Below, in pieces: positions 22,652 to 28,406 of a DNA stretch of 28,745 nt (its first letter is position 1; each line of letters starts with the position of its first letter). This DNA comes from a virus, in IMG/VR virus record IMGVR_UViG_3300021373_001602, positions 1-28,745 of that record. The stretch is one strand, 5' to 3'. The translations under genes and the position numbers were made by a program. The notes beneath the pieces were generated by a model, which made no database searches, was not told the origin of the DNA, and saw only the letters and a program-made list of their open reading frames with translations.

Positions 22652-23313
22652 TTTTTTACCTGTGGAATATGGATAACATCTTGCATAGAGTGTATCGTAC
22701 CCTCGAGCCTCTGTCTAAGGATTGGAGGGAGAGATACAATAGCAGAAGTGATCTCGCTTAAGAGTTGCTCATCCGTTAATCCTTCGAGTTCATCTCCCAT
22801 ACCTTCCTCCGCTTCGATCTGTCTTATCTGCTGTACTACTTGAAGGAGTTGTCTCTGGAGTGCTGCGTACGCTTGCCAAGATTGCGAGGATTCTGCTTTA
22901 GCCATACTGGAGCGTAGTTCCTTCGCTTGGATCTTCATGAGTTCGAGCATACTTGATGGAAGAGGAGCCTCTTTTATCTGCTTATCTTCTTTAAGTACAC
23001 CATCTTTAGAGTATCCATGCCTTCTCTCGAGTAACCATGCTGCTGCCTTCCAATCTTTCTTCGAGGCCTGGGCTATCGTTCCGAGATGTACTACTGCTCC
23101 CTCCGCTTCTGCCTTTTTTATATTGTCGTAAAAAGTACGATACACTCCGCTCTCGAATCCTTCTCCCTTTTTAATCCACTCGTAGAGAGTACTCCTGGAT
23201 ATCCCTGCATATTGAGCAGCGATCTCATAAGTAGTACCAGCCCGGAGAGCCTCGATTATCCGCTCTCGTACTGGTTCTGTAAATTTGCTCTTCCTTCCCT
23301 TCGGTTTAGGCAT
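22648..23313 (-). CDS. terS: Terminase small subunit
   Basis: The 221-residue product begins with a basic tail (MPKPKGRKSKF). A helix-turn-helix follows at about 14-52 (RERIIEALRAGTTYEIAAQY, then AGISRSTLYEWIKKGEGFES), the DNA-recognition domain of small terminases. An oligomerisation helix region (about 120-175) and a basic/hydrophobic C-terminus come next. It should bind the packaging site and present it to TerL. Unusually it is separated from terL by two small genes. AAGAGGATAATACG precedes the ATG. Confidence 0.88.
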   Translation of the reverse strand: MPKPKGRKSKFTEPVRERIIEALRAGTTYEIAAQYAGISRSTLYEWIKKGEGFESGVYRTFYDNIKKAEAEGAVVHLGTIAQASKKDWKAAAWLLERRHGYSKDGVLKEDKQIKEAPLPSSMLELMKIQAKELRSSMAKAESSQSWQAYAALQRQLLQVVQQIRQIEAEEGMGDELEGLTDEQLLSEITSAIVSLPPILRQRLEGTIHSMQDVIHIPQVKK

Positions 23314-23365
23314 CGTATTATCCTCTTTTTTCTGTAAAAATTTACCTATATCAAAAAAATCTCGT

Positions 23366-23425
23366 GGTGAGTGCAGTGCGGGGGGGGTACCCTAGGTACA
23401 CATGCCTATAGCCTAGCCCTCTGCG
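23366..23425. promoter_or_regulatory. Candidate packaging (cos/pac) region
   Basis: The gap before terS contains the longest G run in the window (8 G at 23380-23387). It is followed by the inverted repeat GTACC-CTA-GGTAC (23387-23399) and a further CCTAGG ... CCTAG pair. It has locally high GC beside an AT-rich flank. Packaging sites commonly lie next to terS and include such structure. Nothing in the sequence proves cleavage here. Confidence 0.35.
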
Positions 23426-23739
23426 GAGCCCTCTGGCATGTAGGAGGGCTGCCACCATAGAACCCTAGCGATAGTATCCCAAGAGCGGTAGAGACTCTCT
23501 AACCATTCATTAGTATAGAAGAACTCGTTATCCTTTGGCTGCATTAAATGAAGAGAGTTAAGGGAGCCCTTCGATATTGAGGATACAAGTTCATGTATCT
23601 GTTTCTCTGAGAATCCATCTTCTAATAATCGATTGAGATTAACCATTATAAAGAGAGGATCCATCTTCTCTAGTTCCTGCTCTATGTAATCTACAGCCTC
23701 TGGCATATCGAGAGGGGCTGCTAATAATTTTATTTCCAT
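23413..23739 (-). CDS. Hypothetical late protein (108 aa)
   Basis: The 108-residue acidic product starts at ATG 23739 after AGAGGTACAAGAT. It is mainly helical, with DMPEAVDYIEQELEKMDPL, a central FSEKQIHELVSSI helix and a Trp/Tyr-rich end (SLYRSWDTIARVLWWQPSYM). It precedes terS by about 100 bases. No family is recognised. It could be an assembly or packaging accessory given its place. Confidence 0.65.
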   Translation of the reverse strand: MEIKLLAAPLDMPEAVDYIEQELEKMDPLFIMVNLNRLLEDGFSEKQIHELVSSISKGSLNSLHLMQPKDNEFFYTNEWLESLYRSWDTIARVLWWQPSYMPEGSAEG

Positions 23740-23779
23740 ATCTTGTACCTCTACTTATGGATAAGTATTGTTATTTTGT

Positions 23780-24253
23780 CTAGAAGGAGAACCGCTTCCC
23801 CTTCTTCTTAAGTGATTCCTTCGCTTTCTCGAAGAGTTGCTTATCTGCAGTCTCTACCGTTCTTCCCTTCGATAGAAAAGAATATACACGAGCTCTAGCC
23901 CATTGCTCTTGGGTTGCTCCTGGTCTATGACCTACTGCCCAGGCTGCTAGACCTTTATCGAATACCTCTTGGATAATCCCTCTTGGAATATCTGTAACGG
24001 AGGCTACTGCTTTAATAAATCTCTCTCGAGGCTTCCCTTCCTTCTTAACTGCTTCCTCTTGGATAACAGATCGGAGCCCGCTCTTCTTAATACGCTGGGT
24101 ATATTTGCTGGGCTTAGTCTCTGCTCGAGCATCTCCCGGAAGAGGCTTAAAGGATTCTTTCCCCTTTATTCTCTTTCGGATCTCTGCTTTCCTTCTGGCC
24201 TGGGTACTCTCTCCGAGTCCTCGAGTATATTTCTTTGGAACCTTAGCAGCCAT
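23780..24253 (-). CDS. DUF5824-like phage protein (157 aa)
   Basis: The 157-residue product has a strongly basic first half (KKYTRGLGESTQARRKAEIR). Its second half matches a widespread phage family of unknown function: KGLAAWAVGHRPGATQEQW, then ARARVYSFLSKGRTVETADK. The A-x-GHRPGA-x-Q-x-QW and RV-x-SF motifs are the distinguishing parts. It follows a 22-residue basic micro-protein by two bases. The family often occurs near head or packaging genes, and DNA contact is plausible from its basic charge. Confidence 0.75.
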   Translation of the reverse strand: MAAKVPKKYTRGLGESTQARRKAEIRKRIKGKESFKPLPGDARAETKPSKYTQRIKKSGLRSVIQEEAVKKEGKPRERFIKAVASVTDIPRGIIQEVFDKGLAAWAVGHRPGATQEQWARARVYSFLSKGRTVETADKQLFEKAKESLKKKGKRFSF

Positions 24254-24255
24254 CT

Positions 24256-24324
24256 CTATCTCCTTCGAGTAGTTCTGCGCTTAGGTTTATTGGGTGCTTT
24301 CTTCTTCTTCGGTTTATTGTACAT
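24256..24324 (-). CDS. Micro-protein of 22 residues, almost all basic
   Basis: ATG 24324 is preceded by ATCGGAGATAAG, a good ribosome site, and the frame encodes MYNKPKKKKAPNKPKRRTTR plus two arginines before TAG 24256. It fits the gap between two certain genes, and the following gene's ribosome site overlaps its stop. Thirteen of 22 residues are Lys or Arg. A nucleic-acid-binding or charge-neutralising role is inferred. The similarly basic C-terminus of the upstream 74-residue protein suggests a related function or origin. Confidence 0.55.
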   Translation of the reverse strand: MYNKPKKKKAPNKPKRRTTRRR

Positions 24325-24325
24325 C

Positions 24326-24550
24326 TTATCTCCGATATCTATCTCTTCTGCGTTCTTCTCTTCTCTTTCGCTTCTTAGGCTTGGAGTATGGAGTAGATCC
24401 TCTTAGTTCTCCATCCTTATACATTCTCATCGCTATCGCTGCAGCCTGCTCCCATCGATAGCCCTCTCTTAATAAGCGAGTAATCTTGTAACTGATTAGC
24501 AGATTATCTTCTCTAGATCTCCTCATAATCTTCGCTATCCTCTTCTCCAT
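24326..24550 (-). CDS. Small basic protein (74 aa)
   Basis: The 74-residue product has a helical core, LLISYKITRLLREGYRWEQA followed by AAIAMRMYKDGEL. This core is often seen in small phage proteins of unknown function. A highly basic tail follows (KPKKRKRREERRRDRYRR). It overlaps the upstream 118-residue gene by 38 bases and its last codons hold the ribosome site of the micro-protein gene. Probably binds DNA or RNA, by charge only. Confidence 0.7.
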   Translation of the reverse strand: MEKRIAKIMRRSREDNLLISYKITRLLREGYRWEQAAAIAMRMYKDGELRGSTPYSKPKKRKRREERRRDRYRR

Positions 24551-24869
24551 CGTGTCCTCTTACATGGTTTATAGTAGAGAGTATCGCTCCCATTAATCCT
24601 AGAGCGGGGAAGCCTTCGTTACGGAAGTCTAGATCTACTCCGTTCATATCCCATTTGGCATATATGTAGATCTCTCCATTAACTGTTATAATGCTAGTAT
24701 CTCCAATACTATCGCAGCAGATAGCCTCGTGCATCTCTTCGATCTGTGCTTCTAGGAACGCTTGAGCGGTAGAGATCTGGAAGTTCTCTTCGATCTCAAT
24801 ACCGGGAAAGAGTTCCGAGAGGGAGATGCCTTCGAGTTCTGGAATCTGTTTCTTTTTCTTCATTTTCAT
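24513..24869 (-). CDS. Hypothetical protein, first gene of the late block (118 aa)
   Basis: The 118-residue product starts with a basic N-terminus (MKMKKKKQIP). An acidic middle (ELFPGIEIEENFQISTAQAF), a strand hairpin (DTSIITVNGEIYIYAKWDMN) and a very acidic tail (HDGEEDSEDYEEI) follow. AAGGTAATATT precedes ATG 24869. It lies head-to-head with the plus-strand gene at 24900 across a 30-base gap. No family recognised. Confidence 0.65.
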   Translation of the reverse strand: MKMKKKKQIPELEGISLSELFPGIEIEENFQISTAQAFLEAQIEEMHEAICCDSIGDTSIITVNGEIYIYAKWDMNGVDLDFRNEGFPALGLMGAILSTINHVRGHDGEEDSEDYEEI

Positions 24870-24899
24870 AATATTACCTTAGCATATATAGGAGGCTTC

Positions 24900-25247
24900 A
24901 TGCCTACAATTAAAGTCCCACGAGAGATACAAGTAATAGCCCAGCGTGCAATAAACTATAACCTCGAGCAGCCCATTAGTAAACGTGCAGCGTATAAAGA
25001 TGAGGGAGGGAAGAGAGTTCCCGGTACTGGAATGAGAACCGCTAGAAGATTAGCACGAGGAGAAGTAGACTTAAAGCAGTTAGAGTTAATGGATGCTTGG
25101 TTCGCTAGACATGGAGAAGCGGAAGCAGAATCGAAAGCAAGGCAAGATAAAACGAGTAAGGCTGCTGTGGCCTGGGCTCTCTGGGGAGGTACTCCTGCTC
25201 GATCTTGGGTTAAGCGTGCAATCAGAAGCCTTCGATCTAATGAATAA
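24900..25247 (+). CDS. Plus-strand conserved phage protein (115 aa)
   Basis: ATG 24900 has TATAGGAGGCTTC before it. An upstream extension to 24762 would overlap the divergent gene and is rejected. The 115-residue product carries a pattern I recognise from a common phage family of unknown function: VPREIQVIAQRAINYNLEQP, then RTARRLARGEVDLKQLELMD, AWFARHGEAEAES, AAVAWALWGGTPARSW and a basic end. In related proteins the motifs FARH and AWxLWGG are conserved. It is one of only two plus-strand genes and borders the iteron array, whose first repeat begins at the last base of its stop codon. Confidence 0.75.
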   Translation: MPTIKVPREIQVIAQRAINYNLEQPISKRAAYKDEGGKRVPGTGMRTARRLARGEVDLKQLELMDAWFARHGEAEAESKARQDKTSKAAVAWALWGGTPARSWVKRAIRSLRSNE

Positions 25248-25287
25248 CACTAGATAACACTAGATATACACTAGATAACACTAGGTA
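25247..25287. repeat. Four-copy 10-bp iteron-like array
   Basis: ACACTAGATA occurs at 25247-25256, 25257-25266 and 25268-25277, and as ACACTAGGTA at 25278-25287. Spacing is 10, 11 and 10 bases, one helical turn each, so a protein could bind all copies on one face. The inverted form CCTAGTGTTA recurs at 25470-25480 and ACTAGATA at 25516-25523. Such arrays mark replication origins or operators. Confidence 0.85.
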
Positions 25288-25313
25288 AAATCTACGATAC
25301 TATCGCTGCTACG

Positions 25314-25346
25314 GGCTCGAAGTGCTAATATATAGGGCTTCGAGCC
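25314..25346. other. Perfect 9-bp inverted repeat
   Basis: GGCTCGAAG (25314-25322) and CTTCGAGCC (25338-25346) are exact inverse complements, separated by 15 AT-rich bases that contain TAATATAT. No U tract follows in either direction, so a terminator is unlikely. It could be an origin cruciform, a binding site for a dimer or an RNA structure. Confidence 0.6.
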
Positions 25347-25421
25347 TTGCTGCGTGTATATATAATATAAATAAGTATATCAATTTATATTCTCTATATA
25401 AACTGAGTACTAATATAGGGC
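25322..25421. repeat. Two copies of a TAATATAGGGC-type element
   Basis: GTGCTAATATATAGGGC (25322-25338) and GTACTAATATAGGGC (25407-25421) are near-identical and lie in the same direction 85 bases apart. Each looks like a -10 box (TAATAT) followed by a start region. Matching -35 boxes are not obvious, so these could be promoters that need an activator, or protein-binding sites. Confidence 0.5.
25355..25383 (-). promoter_or_regulatory. Weak candidate leftward promoter for the late block
   Basis: On the minus strand TTGATA (25383-25378) is followed after 17 bases by TATACA (25360-25355), inside a very AT-rich run with alternative -10 boxes. It would read leftward through the array and antisense to the plus-strand gene into the late genes at 24869. 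AT-richness makes chance matches likely. Confidence 0.3.
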
Positions 25422-25473
25422 TATTTTTGGTACTTCGTTCTCTATCTATCGGAGTTATCGCAGAATAAACCTA

Positions 25474-25515
25474 GTGTTATTTACTGTATTTTTTGTGTTA
25501 TTTACTGTATTTTTT
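25474..25515. repeat. Perfect tandem 21-bp repeat
   Basis: A 21-base unit starting GTGTTATTTACTG and ending in TATTTTTT occurs twice without a gap (25474-25494 and 25495-25515). The 21-base period is two helical turns. It is flanked by CCTAGTG on the left and ACTAGATA on the right, both variants of the iteron. A close match occurs in the early promoter region at 3056-3075. Confidence 0.85.
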
Positions 25516-25594
25516 ACTAGATACGGAGGCATCTGGTTTATTTTTCTTACTGGATATCAAGTATTACTATAGTTCTGCATAGGATTCTAAACGC

Positions 25595-25623
25595 AAAAAG
25601 AGCCCGGAGAGAACTCCGGACTC
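25595..25623 (-). terminator. Intrinsic terminator of the early operon
   Basis: Reading leftward GAGTCCGGAG (25623-25614), loop TTCT and CTCCGGGCTC (25609-25600) make a 10-bp stem with one G-U pair. Five U residues (25599-25595) follow. It lies 80 bases past the cytosine methyltransferase stop, the last gene of the early block. Confidence 0.9.
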
Positions 25624-25702
25624 AAGATATCATGCCAAGAACAAAAACATTCAATCCAACCAACAGAAGCAATATATACTATCTGAGGATGGATTACAAG
25701 TA

Positions 25703-26536
25703 CTATCCGTTATATTCTCCAGCCTGTAAGATTCCACTCTCCCAGAGTTGCTTCCCTATCCATTCTGAGCATTGAGGAACAATAGCATTCCCTAGGGCTG
25801 CAATTCTGTCCACCCTATTGGGAATCCCATCATCTCTTCTACAAATTGAGGACTCAATCGGAAATTCGTTCCAGTAATTTCTCTCTTCTTTATATACTCT
25901 CCCACTACTGTGTTTAAGCATCTCTGATACTTCCCTGTATGCCTGCTCGGTGTTAGTGGGTTCATCTTGTGATCGGTCTTGGTTGGAGTAGGAAGAGAGC
26001 CTCCGTTCATTGCTAATATAGTATCCAATCGTTCTCGGGTAAGCGATACAGAACCATCTCGCTCTTTTATGAGGGGCTCCGAAGTCACTCGCTCGTATAG
26101 TACACCATTCCGCATCGTACCCGATTTCGGATAGCGATCCAAGTACTGTTCCAAGCCCTCGAATAGTGATCGCTGCAACGTTCTCCATAATAACTGCTTT
26201 GGGCTGTAACTCATCGATAATACGATGCATCTCCCAGTAAAGACCAGATTTTTCTCCATGTAATCCATCTCCTTTTCCTGCGGTTGAAATATCTTGACAA
26301 GGGAATCCCCCGCATAGGATATCCACTTGCTCTACATTGTTCTTCGTTATGTTTCTTACATCTTCATAGATTCGAGCCTCGGGCCAGTGCTTAGCGAGTA
26401 CCTTCTGACAGAAGTTATTCTGCTCTACTTGCCATTGAGTAAATGCTCCGGGGATCGCTCTCTCCAATCCGAGTTCGAATCCTCCAATACCTGCGAATAG
26501 GCTTCCGATACTGTATCTTCTTACTTTCTCTTCCAT
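25703..26536 (-). CDS. dcm: C5-cytosine DNA methyltransferase
   Basis: The 277-residue product methylates carbon 5 of cytosine. Motif I FAGIGG (14-19), motif IV GGFPCQ with catalytic Cys80, motif VI ENV (118-120), motif VIII-like KRARWF (157-162), and motif IX/X RVDRIAALGNAIVPQ (241-255) are all present and in order, so it looks active. The target-recognition region (about 165-235) is short. The start overlaps the helicase gene by 16 bases. With the adenine methylase it probably protects phage DNA from restriction. The last third of the gene also encodes a conserved-looking protein in the +1 frame. Confidence 0.95.
   Translation of the reverse strand: MEEKVRRYSIGSLFAGIGGFELGLERAIPGAFTQWQVEQNNFCQKVLAKHWPEARIYEDVRNITKNNVEQVDILCGGFPCQDISTAGKGDGLHGEKSGLYWEMHRIIDELQPKAVIMENVAAITIRGLGTVLGSLSEIGYDAEWCTIRASDFGAPHKRARWFCIAYPRTIGYYISNERRLSSYSNQDRSQDEPTNTEQAYREVSEMLKHSSGRVYKEERNYWNEFPIESSICRRDDGIPNRVDRIAALGNAIVPQCSEWIGKQLWESGILQAGEYNG
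25792..26268 (-). CDS. Overlapping +1-frame ORF with methylase-associated motifs
   Basis: This frame, shifted +1 relative to dcm, is open for 158 codons, and its last 70 residues are not random-looking. LPTPTKTDHK (92-101) and LSPQFVEEMMGFPIGWTEL (138-156) closely follow the pattern TPTxxD ... LNPxFVExMMGFPxGWT. I know this pattern from the C-terminal parts of phage cytosine methylase proteins or separate proteins next to them. The same DNA encodes IESSICRRDDGIPNRVDRIA in the dcm frame, also standard. The start is unclear: ATG 26268 or ATG 26010, with no good ribosome site at either. It may be expressed by internal initiation or +1 frameshifting, or be a relic of overprinting. Confidence 0.45.
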   Translation of the reverse strand: MDYMEKNLVFTGRCIVLSMSYSPKQLLWRTLQRSLFEGLEQYLDRYPKSGTMRNGVLYERVTSEPLIKERDGSVSLTRERLDTILAMNGGSLPTPTKTDHKMNPLTPSRHTGKYQRCLNTVVGEYIKKREITGTNFRLSPQFVEEMMGFPIGWTELQP

Positions 26537-27789
26537 ATCCTCTGCCCATCCAATATTACTTGTTTGTATCCGCTCTCCTTACAGATCTGTGCTATCCGCT
26601 TAGCGTTCCCCGTATGCTGCTGTGATACTGGAAGATCTAGATAGTTCATGATCTCAGTAGTATTATTTTTTCCTCCTGCGATCGCCTCTCTAACCTTGAT
26701 AGCCCAAGGATCATCGATAATATAAGCCTCCTGCAGTTCTGAGAGCATCCGCTGGGATTCCCATTCTAGATACCAGATCTCTCCCTGTAAGTATTCCTCG
26801 AGGGCTTCTGCGAAGAGTTGCTCTCTCCATGCTCTTAAGTATTCGAGATCTACTTGCTGAGTAACCGTAATAGGCCATACTCTCCGCTCCGGTCCATCGC
26901 TTAAGAACTGATAGTTATTGGAGGTCCCAGCGAAAACTACTCTACGGAGATAACTCTTTGGAAACTGCTGATAAGATGGTCTAAACTTATCCTCTGCGGA
27001 GGAGATGAACGCTTTAAAGTTATCTGCTGTTCTTCCTTGCAAGGAGTGCAGCTCTGCTAGTTCCCATAACCAAGATTCTGTACTATGGATTAACTCTAGA
27101 GAATCCTTCTTGGAGATATCGAGCGGAGAATCCGAGAACCAATCCTCTCCAATGAGAGTTTTTAATCCTGTAGACTTACCCAAGCCTTTCTCTCCGCAGA
27201 GTACAAGGAAGGTATCCATCTTGCATCCGGGCTTCATAACTCTAGCAACGAGAGAGATAATCCACTTCTTAGACATCTCCTGTATAAGTTGCTCGGAGCC
27301 TGGGATAATCTGCGCTCGGAATACATTGCGGAATAGATTATGGATTCTCTGCTCTCCATCCCACTTAGGAAGATTAGTAACCCATGCCTTGATATTCTCT
27401 TGGATATTCTTATGGGCTACCCGGAGTACTGCTCTCTTGATATCTGCGCTAGGATATCTAATGTTATATGCTCTTTCGATATGGAGTCCAATATCCTCGA
27501 GATCCGGATCCCATAACTCTCTCTCCTTCCAGATTACTTTATTACTGTGATCGTTATAACAGAGGCTCGAATAGATAGGATCGTTCTCTAAGATGAGGGC
27601 TATATTATTTCTATTGGCATAAGGCTTGGGAGTTCTAGTAAGTTCTCCATCCTTGTTATACTTCGCTTCTGACTTCTGCAGCATATCCCATACATCGATA
27701 TTAGCCTCTTCTGGAGCGAACTTATACTCCGCTTCCTGTCCTATCTGCTTAGCGATCTCTAACATCTTCTTCATTTGTTCTTGGTTCAT
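26521..27789 (-). CDS. VirE-like P-loop helicase/primase-associated ATPase
   Basis: The 422-residue product matches the VirE (virulence-associated E) family of phage and plasmid replication ATPases. A helical N-terminal part (about 1-150, with WVTNLPKWDGEQRIHNLF) precedes Walker A GEKGLGKST (199-207). A Walker B-like WLWELAEL (240-247), sensor FAGTSN (286-291) and GPERRVWP (299-306) follow. The C-terminal 60 residues look like a small winged-helix (TEIMNYLDLPVSQQHTGNAK). It probably unwinds DNA at the replication fork together with the separate primase of the same operon. Confidence 0.88.
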   Translation of the reverse strand: MNQEQMKKMLEIAKQIGQEAEYKFAPEEANIDVWDMLQKSEAKYNKDGELTRTPKPYANRNNIALILENDPIYSSLCYNDHSNKVIWKERELWDPDLEDIGLHIERAYNIRYPSADIKRAVLRVAHKNIQENIKAWVTNLPKWDGEQRIHNLFRNVFRAQIIPGSEQLIQEMSKKWIISLVARVMKPGCKMDTFLVLCGEKGLGKSTGLKTLIGEDWFSDSPLDISKKDSLELIHSTESWLWELAELHSLQGRTADNFKAFISSAEDKFRPSYQQFPKSYLRRVVFAGTSNNYQFLSDGPERRVWPITVTQQVDLEYLRAWREQLFAEALEEYLQGEIWYLEWESQRMLSELQEAYIIDDPWAIKVREAIAGGKNNTTEIMNYLDLPVSQQHTGNAKRIAQICKESGYKQVILDGQRIWKRK

Positions 27790-27794
27790 TGTGC

Positions 27795-28058
27795 TTACTC
27801 CTGTAATCTTCGTACTGCGTAGGCATATTCTACTCCGCAGTTAGCAATCGCTGCTATAATCAATCGGTTAAGATCAAGGAGAGATCCTCCCTTTACTTGG
27901 TTGAGCACCTCGCATAATAGCACGAGATTCGAGATCCGAGGAGAGAATCTCTTAGATCCATTCATGCTGCTATAACTCACTCCCGATAACTTCGAGAGTT
28001 CTGCTCGTGTTATTGGCAACCCTTCGAGTTGCTCTGCTAACCATTTATTAAAATACAT
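27795..28058 (-). CDS. Small HTH regulator (87 aa)
   Basis: The 87-residue product has a helix-turn-helix over about residues 14-50 (LPITRAELSKLSGVSYSSMN, then FSPRISNLVLLCEVL). TACGGAGGTACT precedes ATG 28058. It lies between another HTH gene and the helicase gene, five bases before the latter. The upstream gap contains GTATTTTTGTG, resembling the operator-like repeats elsewhere. Likely a replication or early-gene regulator. Confidence 0.75.
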   Translation of the reverse strand: MYFNKWLAEQLEGLPITRAELSKLSGVSYSSMNGSKRFSPRISNLVLLCEVLNQVKGGSLLDLNRLIIAAIANCGVEYAYAVRRLQE

Positions 28059-28079
28059 AGTACCTCCGTATTTTTGTGT

Positions 28080-28406
28080 TTATTGGTTATCGTTCTTATT
28101 GTGTTTTTCCTTAATACGTAGCCTTCTCTCCGCTAGTGCATTCTCCCCAGTAGATCTTATCCCTCTCAGAAGGAGCATATTATACTCCTCTCTTGTATCG
28201 CTTAAGACCTCACATATAGCGAGATATACATCTAACTTCGGATATCTCTTACCGCTCATATACGCTCGTAGTGTATTAACCTTAATCCCTACTCCCTTCG
28301 CTACTTCGTGCAAGGTCATCTCCTTATATTCTGCGTATCTGAAGATATGCAATCCGAAGGAGGTGCAGTTCATAGGAAGCGTAGGTATCTTCTTACTAGA
28401 TCTCAT
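28080..28406 (-). CDS. XRE-like HTH regulator (108 aa)
   Basis: I chose ATG 28406 because it overlaps the primase stop (ATGA) and has GGAG 8 bases upstream. ATG 28439 lies inside the primase end with no clear site. The product has an XRE-type HTH at about 25-60 (MTLHEVAKGVGIKVNTLRAY, then MSGKRYPKLDVYLAICEVL) and a basic C-terminus (RRLRIKEKHNKNDNQ). It could regulate the early block or act at the origin. Confidence 0.8.
   Translation of the reverse strand: MRSSKKIPTLPMNCTSFGLHIFRYAEYKEMTLHEVAKGVGIKVNTLRAYMSGKRYPKLDVYLAICEVLSDTREEYNMLLLRGIRSTGENALAERRLRIKEKHNKNDNQ

Larger units (their letters stand above)
25248..25702. other. Non-coding control region, candidate replication origin
   Basis: This 455-base stretch has no convincing gene. 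It holds the iteron array, a hairpin at 25314-25346, two copies of a TAATATAGGGC-type element, an AT-rich segment (25350-25400), a tandem 21-bp repeat (25474-25515) and the terminator of the early operon (25595-25623). Position between the ends of the early block and the plus-strand gene, next to the start of the late block, fits an origin and/or late control region. Function is inferred. Confidence 0.6.

Noticed and set aside
24762-24899. N-terminal extension of the plus-strand gene at 24900
   Set aside because: Overlaps the divergent gene. The ribosome site and the conserved sequence begin at 24900.
25248-25702. tRNA gene or small RNA in the control region
   Set aside because: Hairpins are present but no cloverleaf, anticodon arm or CCA-type end could be built.
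27005-27550. Plus-strand ORF of 181 codons opposite the helicase gene
   Set aside because: The helicase frame has clear Walker motifs. The antisense product has no motif and no ribosome site.
27795-28406. CI/Cro-type lysogeny switch from the two HTH genes
   Set aside because: Both HTH genes are in the same direction inside the replication operon, not divergent, and no integrase is present.
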